Part shown: positions 55,295 through 64,000 of the stretch, piece after piece
How the letters are laid out: every line of letters begins with the position of its first letter
Numbering within the stretch: position 1 is the first letter of the stretch
Assembly: GCA_038373885.1 (NCBI GenBank)
Contig: JAWZYV010014418.1
Location: 1,443,201-1,507,200 of the forward strand
DNA length: 64,000 bases
Reading direction: 5' to 3'
DNA from: Cheiracanthium punctorium
Taxonomy: Eukaryota; Arthropoda; Arachnida; Araneae; Cheiracanthiidae
Notes under the pieces: model-generated
Seen by the model: the letters and a program-made list of their open reading frames with translations, nothing else
The model's database searches: none
Told to the model about the DNA's origin: nothing
Translations under genes and position numbers: made by a program

Positions 55295-56405
55295 ATCCTA
55301 AAAGTTGGCTTTTTAATGAAAATTTAAAAAAATATATTTCATCTTTCCTCCCTTCGTTTATCTTTTTTCCCCCCTTCCCCTTTTTTTTGTATGTACAAAA
55401 TAAAGGTTTGAAAAATAAATAAAATTTTAGTAAAGGAATTGACACAAAATAAGGTCAAAGAAGGCACTAAATTGAGAACGACTAATGCTCAGATATACAG
55501 TTGAATGCCAGAAATCCGCCGACCAAACATCCGAAATCCGCACACCTTCTCTGATATAAATAATGAAATTCGCAGTATTCCACCAATGAAGAAATTGTTG
55601 AAAAGTTTCTTGAATCCAGATAAATATGATTCTGATGATGATCTAAAACTTGGGTAATAATAATAATAAAATCCATTTGATAAGTTTTAAGTTAAGAAAA
55701 GAATACCTTAAATTTTTACAACAGTTAAGTTCTATAACAAAACAAAAATTAATCATAATTCTGTTTAAATATTCTGATGAAATATGCAGTTTAAACAGTT
55801 ATTGTTTAAACTGCATATTTAAACAGTTATACAATTTGCAAAATTAAATAAATAAAAGAAAGAAAGAAACAAAGTAGAAAAAAAATATTTTAAAACAAAT
55901 CACCGTAGAACATGTTTTCAAAATTAGAGAAAGGAAATTTTGAAACCATTTGCTTTGATAGTCTTCATGTAATTTCTTTTTTCTCCTATGCTTTTGTATT
56001 TAAAGTGAAAATATAAATGAAATACTTTTGACTGCGTTTTTATTTCATTGTAATTGTATTCTCCTTTTCTTGAGTATGAATATGTATCAAAAAGGAAGGA
56101 ATGTGTAAAGGAATCACATTACAAAGAAAATAAATTATTATTTACAATTTTTTGTTAAAGTGGCAATGGCTTAGATAATGTGGCTTTCTAAGAGTCTGGA
56201 AAAAGTTTTTCTACATTCTGATACTACCTATAGTAAAAACTGCTTTATTTCTTCATCCTCATATAAACAGGAATTGAAACCTTGGATTAATTTTCATCCC
56301 CTTTCAGCTGAGTCATTAAAATCTTAAAAGCTTTCACATTTTTTCCCTCTTCAAATGATGCTGATTTTCACACCATACATCGGGATCAGTATTAAAAATT
56401 GCGTA
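55295..56405. other. Unassigned, with a pogo-like end and a hairpin
   Basis: TACAGTTGAATGCCAGAAATC at 55496 resembles a pogo/Tigger end. AATATGCAGTTTAAAC pairs with GTTTAAACTGCATATT at 55780-55820. No coding is supported. Confidence 0.4.
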
Positions 56406-56409
56406 TTAA

Positions 56410-56673
56410 CCCTCTGAGCGTCCTGGAAATGGGCAAATAATGTAAAGTTGTTTTTACAGTAAAATTTTCATGTAGCTTTAAAATAATACAAAAAATAAAA
56501 TTTTGATAGGAAGATTTGTAATTATTAAAAAACAAGTTCCTAAATTACGTGCAAGCTTCTATCGGAACATATTTTATGATACCTGACTGTTATAAATAAT
56601 TTAAGTTATAGATGCATTGCAGTGAAAACTGGAACGAAGTTGACGGGATTTTACGTCTCAGCCGCTTGGAGGG
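56410..56673. mobile_element. TTAA-type MITE, CCCTCTGAGCG family, copy 2
   Basis: TTAA flanks both ends exactly (56406-56409 and 56674-56677). The ends are CCCTCTGAGCGTCC and CAGCCGCTTGGAGGG. A TTAA target and CCCT start fit piggyBac-type transposition. The body is shared, reversed, with 54977-55228. Confidence 0.8.
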
Positions 56674-56774
56674 TTAATCTCTTAAAAAATATTACTGTTT
56701 GAGATGAAATAAAAAAATCAGTGTCTTTCTCCAATGAATGATCCACTTCATTGAAACATTGTTGCTCTTGCATC

Positions 56775-56801
56775 TTTATCATCATCATCATCATCATCAT
56801 C
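56775..56801 (+). repeat. (ATC)n microsatellite
   Basis: About nine consecutive ATC units. Confidence 0.9.
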
Positions 56802-57077
56802 ATTTTCTTTTTCAAATGCAATTAATTTTACAGCCATGCTTATTTTGACATTTTTTTTGCCAAAATGCCATCAAAAAATGAAAATGCAACTTGCTCCAAG
56901 TTAAGATACCAAAAATGGCTTATCATTTTACAGATTGCTTTGTTTGCAGCCTCTTTATCCAACTTTCTGTATATCCAATTCTGTTATCAAACTCTCCTCA
57001 AATTCTGATATTGAGGAGCAGTTTTGCAAAATTGAAGAGCAGTTTTACGATGTATGCTGAATTACATTTTCGGTAAG

Positions 57078-57166
57078 AAAACAGACACATTTGAAAGGAA
57101 AAAAATTATTTAATGAACTATGAAACAGACACATTTGAAAGGAAAAAAATTATTTAATGAACAATG
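57078..57166 (+). repeat. 45-bp tandem duplication
   Basis: 'AACAGACACATTTGAAAGGA' and the following AAAAAATTATTTAATGAAC occur twice in a row at the 3' border of the hAT pseudogene. Confidence 0.9.
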
Positions 57167-59330
57167 AAGCTTCATCAGTTGAAAGTTTAACCCTCTTCCC
57201 ATATAGTTGAGTAGAAGGACGCCTCTCTTTTTTATCAAAAAACTTGGTAACAGCTCTTTCTGGGTTAAAACTGGAAAGTTCTGATCTCACTAAAGAAATT
57301 GTCAGAAGATGATTTAACATCTCTGTACTCAACCGGTTTCTACTAGTTTTAATCTGTTTCACTGCAGAAAAGACCCTTTCTACTTTTGCATTTGACACTG
57401 GTAGTAATCTAAGTATGTTTGATTATGCAACAAAGAGAAGAATATTCATTGGAATAATCCTTTGTAAAGCATTTCCGCATCGTATTCTTTGGCAAGTGTT
57501 GAAGATCTCTATACCAAAATATTTTGAACGAATTCCAATCATTCATAATATTTTGCTCTTCAATATTTGTGATAGCTAATAATTGGCTAAAATGCTGGAT
57601 TACAGCTTTTAAATCATCACATCCAAAATTAGCAAGATCAGCTTTATATTTTGGCCATATTTTAGGTTCTGATAGTCTTAATGCACGAAAAACTGGACAT
57701 TCCTGTAAGTCTCTTAATCTACTGTGAACACATTCTTGCAAATTATTTAGCACATCTTCAGAATCACTATTGAAATTATCTTTTGACATACCGTTTGATT
57801 TTACAAGCTCAATACCCTGAAATTCGATTTTTGCATCACTGGCAGAATCTTCAGATGCATTTTCTAATTGCAATAAAACTTCAACAAGCTCCTGAGAAAA
57901 CTTTCTATCCTTTAAATATTTAACCGAATCATAAAATTCCTCAAGAGCATTTAAGAACATGAGAACATCTACATCATGAGACTGAAGGACTGAAGATAAT
58001 TTTGAAAGAGGCTGCAATATATCATGAAGCAACAGCAACCAACACACAAATATAGCACTCTTTGTCTTGTGCAATATACCAACCATTTTAGCGCTCTCTT
58101 TTTTTTGCCCTAAAACTCGGATCAGCAACTATGGTTTCCAACTGAGTAACAATAACAGCATAGTTACGTAGTAAAATATCCACAGCTTTTCTCATATGAC
58201 CAATCCACCTAGTGCAATAAACTCTTAAAGCAGCTACATTAGAAATATGTTCATCAAGAGCTTCTGCTAATTCCTTAAACTGATGAATTTGTTTAACACT
58301 TTTTCCGTAATGATTATGCAACTCTTCCATAACTTTAGTTACTGACTGAAAATATGTTGAATGCATCAACGCCTTAATACTTAACTCTAAGCAATAATTC
58401 AAACGGTGCACTATTACTAATTAAGGACACATTTTTTAAAGAAGTGCTCCAACACCACCATGTTGACCCATATTAACACTAACTGGCTCCATTGCAAGAA
58501 AGCCAATAAGTTTTGTTTCAAAATTTAAAATACCGTATTCATTAAATGAGATTCTATCAGAGATAATAAAAACATATAAAACAGATAATAAAACAGATAA
58601 TAAAAACATATAAAATTCTATCAGAGAATTTTTAATTCCCAATGCATCTGCTCTTAATTTCAGAAATATTTAAAAAGCTTAATTTCACATGCCCTTCCTC
58701 ATTCAAATACATAATATACACAATTTCATGTTCAAGAACACTTACATCCATACTACTATCTATAAATACAGAAAAATACTTTGTTTCCTTTAAATCACTC
58801 ACCAGATTATCTTTTAAAACATATGAAACACATTCAGTAAATTCAACTCATGCATTTTTGTGGTGATAGCTTTGACCCAAATCAACACCATGACGCAGTT
58901 CTAATTCCACGAGTTTTGGAAATTTTGCAAACAAAATTTCTTCTTTGGCTATCACATGAAATATCAATCAATTTTTGTACACGAATATTTGTAGCTGTAC
59001 AGCTGGCAGCCATTGACTGTCCGATGGGAGTGTTTCTATAAAAGTCACTCAAGGATAATGCAGGATTTTCATGTTTTGAAGCACTTGCTTGATGAGCCTC
59101 GGATTTCAGATGTTTTTGAACACTGTCTTTTTTTATTGTATTTCCTGAAACCCCTTCAATAAATGATTTATTGAAGTTTCTCATTGTCCTCAAAGATTTA
59201 AGATTATCACAACACAGTTTTTACTGATATTTTGCCATCATTTTTAACATATTTTAGCCATTTATTTTTTGGATCCAGTTCGTATATCCATTTTTTTACC
59301 ATTGATAACTTGATACATGTGCCAGTCGAC
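57150..59330 (-). pseudogene. hAT transposase, DUF4371/ZNF862-like, nearly full length but frameshifted
   Basis: Reading right to left, 'MVKKWIYELDPKNKWLKYV' (about 59300-59240) starts the protein. 'KHLKSEAHQASASK' (about 59110-59070) is the end of the TTF/BED-like finger. 'VSDLKETKYFSVFIDSSMDV' (about 58805-58750) is the DUF4371 start of the RNase-H-like catalytic domain. 'MHRLNYCLELS' and 'YCTRWIGHMRKAV' (58411-58180) are the conserved CxxHRL and TRW blocks. 58128-57409 is an open 239-codon stretch of the helical insertion domain. 'SNAKVERVFSAVKQIKTSRN' with 'RLSTEMLNHLL' (57395-57310) is the C-terminal dimerisation motif. About four frame changes and one stop break it, and no intact finger is seen. 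Similar genes in animals have been domesticated, but the breaks argue against that here. Confidence 0.85.
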
Positions 59331-59464
59331 ATGATTAATGCTAATAGTCCTTAGGATAAATTCAAATAAAATATATGACTGCGTGGTCGCATGCACACGA
59401 TAGCATCTGCTCCTACAGACTGGCACTAGTGCCCGATACTAAATACCATAGATAAATACATACA

Positions 59465-59541
59465 GGGCTCGTTCGATAATTCGCCGGTTGGTCGTGCACT
59501 GGTATTTTCGGTAGCGGTGAGGTGAATTATCGAACGTGCCC
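59465..59541. mobile_element. 77-bp foldback of the GGGCTCGTTCGATAATTCG family, ACA TSD
   Basis: GGGCTCGTTCGATAATTCGC and GGTGAATTATCGAACGTGCCC are inverted with almost no loop. ACA lies on both sides (59462-59464 and 59542-59544). The ends match the Harbinger-type MITE at 25122-25467. Confidence 0.75.
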
Positions 59542-59544
59542 ACA

Positions 59545-60990
59545 GCCAAAGAAAGGGGAATTCTTTAGCAGCAGGAGAGAGACAGAAGACGCACTGACTC
59601 CCAGTGCACTGGCACTGTTTAGCTCCTCTACAGAGCTTTTCGATCTACGTCATTGCACTACCCCGTCACTGTGGTTGGGTGTGAGGGGAGGTCAGGAAAC
59701 TCGTTACGAATGGTAAACAAACGCCGAAGGATGATAAAAAATTGGAAGGAATAAATTTTAACATTTGAATTATAAAACAATGTAATTTTTTTTTTTTTTT
59801 GCATCGCCAAATTTTCGATGCAGTGTGCATAGTTGTGTCGTTTTGCATACGTTTTGGATACGCCTTTTTGCATACGCCTGGATCTTACTAACTGCCTCTC
59901 ATCTTTCAACTGCTGAAAATACAACTTTTGCCTGAGTTATATGTTATGTGGTATAAATAAGAACTCGATACTGCAATCACAAATTTATTAAAATCGACTA
60001 AATACAGCAGTGTGTACAAGCATGCAGTTCTGTCCTCAGATTCATCGTATTTATACATTCTGCTAAGCTATAAGGATAACAGATAACAAAAATAGCCTTG
60101 TAATAAAGAGAATTTCAAAAATTGTATTTTTATGAATGTTCCACATATAAGACACTCATAAAAATACAATTTTTGAATACATAAATTATAAAAACATAAA
60201 AACTAACTTACCTTAGCAAAATTCACCTTTCCTCCAACAGACAGTACTTTTGTTCGAGTCAAAACACCTTCCTAATTATTTTCTGTTGATTTTCTAAAAT
60301 AAGCAAATGACACACACAAGATTAGTTTAAATTACAATCAATTTTGGCAGCAATTGGAGCAGTAGTGACATATACACTCAGGGACCTGAATTCAATCGTT
60401 GCCATTTGGTGTGTAATTACTCCTAAAACCAATAGATGTCTATTCCGCTTTTTTTTACACATGTAGGAATAATTGAAGTAGTTGTTCCACATATGGTACC
60501 AGGTGCCTTGTAGGGTTAATATTATGCAATTGAGTTAAAGCTTTACCAATCTCATTTTCTAGTCAATTGGCAACTTTTAGGGGGATGTCCCAAAAAATAA
60601 CATTTAAAAAAATTTTCCCCATATAACTTGTGACCACCTTAATAAAGCAGTTTCAAGCATAAGTTCACTGTAACACATTGCTTTACAAAACATAATACCA
60701 GGAACATGTCTAATTGTTTTGCATAGGGACATGGCATGCTGGAGTTCCATTCGAACCAAACTCTCTGAGCAAAGAAATATGTAAAAGTAAAAACTCTTAA
60801 CAAAATGGCCATCTTTTTACAGCTTGGCGAGTAAAAGATGAGCCACTCATAAGCCACTGGCCATGTGACCTAAAGGAACTAGTAGGCGTAATAAATATAA
60901 AATATTTTAAATCAACAGATTAAATCAGTCATGAAAGTTTTCAGTCTTTTGACGGAATTCAGACTTTTTCAGCTCCATCCAGGCTGATAT
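59545..60990. other. No gene seen
   Basis: Mildly GC-rich to 59700, then AT-rich. 'AAAAATTGTATTTTTATGA' and its inverse recur at 60116-60175. Frames here lack family motifs. Confidence 0.35.
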
Positions 60991-60995
60991 TATAA

Positions 60996-62517
60996 CAGGG
61001 TGTCGACAGATCAGGGAAATCATGGAAATGTCAGGAAAGTTTGTAAAAATATTTAAAAATCGGGGAACTTTCGTTTTTGCCTAGTAAACTAGATTGCTTT
61101 TAGTTGTCAATCAGCGTCTGACTCGCGGCTCCGTTCCGGATCATACGATACTCAACTGAGGCAAACAGTTTAGGAATCCGAAAACCAGAATATAGATCAT
61201 ACGAGAACATAGAAATATGAATCACGGTTTTGAAAAAACAAGGTGCACATGATAAAGTTTTTGGATTTCGCACAAACTAGTCTTGATATTCAGATGACTA
61301 GATGTCGTCTTTTTTTTTTTAGATAGGGCTAATTTTGAAGCCTTTTTACATATTTTTTTTAAATTTGAAACGATACATCTATTAAATAAAATAAGTTATT
61401 AGGTGGCCAGTTTATTTTGATCAGTCATCCTTACGCTTAAAATTGAACACTATCTTTAAAAAACGAGGAAACTTTCTGCTATATTGTCTTTTAGTGTTCA
61501 GCTAAATTTTATGTTTGGATTTATGAAACTGAACTACAATTTTATTAATATTAAGCATTTTTGTGGTTTTCTATTATTTATTTCCCTATATGAAGCATTC
61601 ACCTGTTGGTGCATGATACACAATGGTGATTTACATGAAAGATTATGGTATGTATATACAGTGAAACCCAAATCTATCGTTCCCGCATTCATCATTTTCC
61701 CGTATTGATCGTTTTCTTTCTGTCGTCCCTGCACAAATTGTATTTTAATAACGTTAAAGAAACCCGCATATATCGTTTGTCATAAATTGACTTTCCCGTG
61801 TTCATCGTTGTAAAATTTTTCTCCTGGCTAAAATGAAATCGAAGGTTAAGTGAATTAATATGACATACAGACTGTAATTGTTTCTTGGTCTAATGATGAA
61901 CAGATGAACAATGGTTGGGTGTTGAAAAGGTTGTGTATAGCGTGAAATTTAATAATTTTTTTCCATTAATCAAGAATTTGAGGCATGTGGTATCCTAAAC
62001 ATGGAAAAAAGTGTGACAATGCAAAAAATGAAAATAATTTCGAAGCAGAGGATAATATTCTTGCACCTAAGGAAGGGATTACATTAGTACGAAGTTTGAA
62101 GCAATAACGGTATTTGAAACTGTATGAACATTTTTATACAAACATAAAATCACAGAAAAGGTCGAGAAAAGTATTGTAAATCATGAAAATTTACTGTTTA
62201 ATTTAAAAAATGATGGAAAACTCAACATAAAATACTGATTTTTTTGCAAATAAGCATCACCTAATTTTCATCTTTGATTTATTTGATTTGTAACAAATTA
62301 GTATTTGTTATACAGTCATTGCGTGCATGCATAAACATTGCTTTCTTCGTATTTTGACTTGAACCCACATTTGTTGTTTTCCCGCATTCCTCGTTCTTTC
62401 CAACGCACCCCTTGAAAAACGATGAATCGGGGTTCTACTGTAATTAGTTCTGGAAATTTGATAAAGATAGTCAGGGAAATCAGGGAACTTTTTTTCTCAA
62501 TTTCTGTAGCCACCCTG
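60996..62517. mobile_element. Probable hAT-like element, CAGGGTGTCGACAGATCAGGG ends
   Basis: CAGGGTGTCGACAGATCAGG at the left faces GTAGCCACCCTG at the right, and 'TCAGGGAAAT' motifs occur just inside both ends. The flanks TATTATAA and TTTAATGA match at only 5 of 8. A pogo-type MITE is nested within. Confidence 0.45.
61659..62440. mobile_element. pogo/Tigger-type MITE, TA target
   Basis: CAGTGAAACCCAAATCTATC and AATCGGGGTTCTACTG are inverted, with TA directly outside each end. CAGT(A/G)GAACCCC-type ends are typical of pogo/Tigger elements. 'TCGTT' and 'CCCGCATTC' motifs repeat in both flanks. No transposase remains. Confidence 0.75.
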
Positions 62518-62539
62518 TTTAATGAATATATAAGGTATT

Positions 62540-62700
62540 AACAACCGGTGATGTATTAATCCGATTAATTTCATTTTTACGGCATTAGCTTTCTCTTGTC
62601 CTATTTAGTCAGTGTGCCAAATTTGGTCCAGATCCATCAAACGGTCTGGACGCGTTTAGTGAACAGACGGACAGACTTTCCTCTTTTATATATATAGATT
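62540..62700 (+). mobile_element. Possible retroposon 3' tail
   Basis: 'CCAGATCCATCAAACGGTCT', 'ACAGACGGACAGAC' and the terminal TATATATATAGATTA match the style of 3' ends of RTE-like LINEs or their SINEs in invertebrates. Similar 'TCCGTCTGTCCGTGTG' wording occurs at 14945. The assignment is by style only. Confidence 0.35.
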
Positions 62701-64000
62701 ATGCCAACATTGCATTTTCACAACGTTTTAAATAAATGATAATGAAATAGAATTAAAAGTTTTTTCATGTTTATTTGCAGTTGCCATTTTCTTTGAGACA
62801 CATTACAAACAAAAATTAATTAAGTTTTTTAACTCGACTAGACAACTACTACCTTTTAGTGAAAGCTTGCAAAAATGTTAAGTTCAGCTATTTTTTTTTT
62901 TTCAAAAGGATATCATAGCATTTTTATACTAAAATAAATTTTTATTGCAAATTTGAACATTTATGAAAGTTATCTGACAAGAAAAATGCTAAAAAAAATA
63001 TATTGAAATAAAAATATTAAATCTGCAAAAATGAAACATCAGCAGGGAATGGGCTAATTTATTTAATGTGTTTTCGTCTATCAGATAAAAAGACCTTTAT
63101 GCTTTTATCAGGTTTGTCTGGTTTAAACCAGGTAGTTAAAAAAAAAGCATTGGTTTAAACCAAGGATGCACAATCTATGGCCCAAGGGCCAAAACTGGCC
63201 TGCAAACCCTTTAAAAAATCGATTTGTATGCACAATTTTTGTTTACCATTTGCAGGGACACTTTTGTTTTCCTTTCTGAAGAAATAAATTAGCTACAAGG
63301 ATTGATATAATCGAAATTTGGGTCTGTTTTCCACAGAAATGAAATCAGGATCACTAAAGGGCATATATTTTGTCACCAGTCTTTTGTACACTTTCATCAG
63401 GAATGGATTCTTGAGAAGCTTGCTGCTCACTATGCCACACGTGCAGAAAATGCCGTATGTGCACATCATAAATTTCACGAAAGCTGTCATCTTACATTGC
63501 ACAGTTCAAAGATTAAAATAATGCTGTCATGTTGCATAGTCTTGGTTCTCAAATTAAAATAGACTAATTATACCAAGGGCTGGGGAAAAAATCAGGATGG
63601 TTTTTTATAAGGTGCACTACACACTGATGCAAGTGAAAAAATGGTGTCTTTTACAAAACATCTTTGAAAAAATTCTTAAAAATGGAATTTCTCAGCAAAA
63701 TGTTTTGACAAGACATTCTGCAAAATTTTTGGTTTAAAAGAAGTTTTTCTGAAAGTTTCATAATTGATACTAGTGCAACGCCTTGGTGTGGAATGGTAGC
63801 GTAGTAGTCGTCAGCTAGTTACCAGTTTCGGGTTAGAAATTATTTATTTACAATAAATGAAATCTTGATTATATATTCAATCACAGATACTAATACATGC
63901 AGATATGCACAAGGTTCGCCAAACTTTAAATAAAATAAGTCTAAATCCAATTGAGCAGTGCCCCTGGCCCGTGATTTGGTTCTCAGCAAATCCCTAACAA
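62701..64000. other. Unassigned; one hAT-end-like scrap
   Basis: 'ATGGCCCAAGGGCCAAAACTGG' at about 63177 resembles the interior of CAGGGGTGGGCAAACT-type hAT ends. No gene or further boundary is seen. Confidence 0.35.

Overview
This is an AT-rich metazoan nuclear window and most likely arthropod. A chelicerate such as a spider would fit, because degenerate transposases of the DUF4817/DDE type and of the mariner, hAT-DUF4371 and I/Jockey-like LINE types sit side by side, but the species cannot be read from the sequence. There are no operons, no rRNA and no prokaryotic-style genes. Almost everything that can be recognised is mobile DNA, and much of it is nested. All boundaries, target-site duplications (TSDs) and terminal inverted repeats (TIRs) below were read by eye.

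Left part (1-10.7 kb). A broken DDE transposase is followed by a hAT-type MITE, a 2-kb hAT-like element (3491-5466) with a perfect 8-bp TSD, and a stack of insertions (6151-9619). That stack holds a tiny palindrome with an 8-bp repeat on each side, a TA-flanked foldback MITE, a 'CGGGGCC' element with a 7-bp TSD, and inside that a 1.8-kb foldback element carrying a DUF4817 helix-turn-helix fragment. Two further MITEs close the segment.

Middle left (10.7-21.3 kb). The 3' half of a LINE on the + strand (RT thumb and RNase H) is split by a 4.85-kb DNA element with a TAT TSD. This element hosts two SINEs. The LINE 3' tail then faces the 5' half of a second LINE on the - strand (gag zinc knuckles and endonuclease). 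A 656-bp hAT remnant is inserted inside that endonuclease.

Middle (21.4-33.1 kb). This part holds a TIR element rich in GGACAT/ATGTCC motifs, several MITEs, and the second copy of the CGGGGCC element (25601-28664), which carries its own insertion with a 96-bp tandem repeat. The best candidate host gene is a THAP zinc-finger exon at 29655-30267 that ends on a splice donor. It is followed by a 1.29-kb element with a 75-bp satellite inside.

Right part (33-64 kb). Two long composite elements (34714-37369 and 43388-46683) have 6-bp TSDs, and their interiors are homologous but in opposite orientation. Between and beyond them lie a perfect 96-bp hairpin beside a tRNA-like sequence, a mariner ruin, a third SINE, a PIF/Harbinger-like element with a MADF-type coding remnant, two TTAA-type MITEs, a fairly long hAT transposase pseudogene (DUF4371/ZNF862-like, - strand, 57150-59330) and a pogo/Tigger MITE.

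The window is best understood as an archive of insertion order. Paired copies provide each other's empty sites, so TSD lengths can be checked internally. The least ordinary signals are the 7-bp-TSD CGGGGCC family, the DUF4817 foldback, the MITE duplication split by a later 3-kb insertion, and the tRNA-adjacent hairpin.
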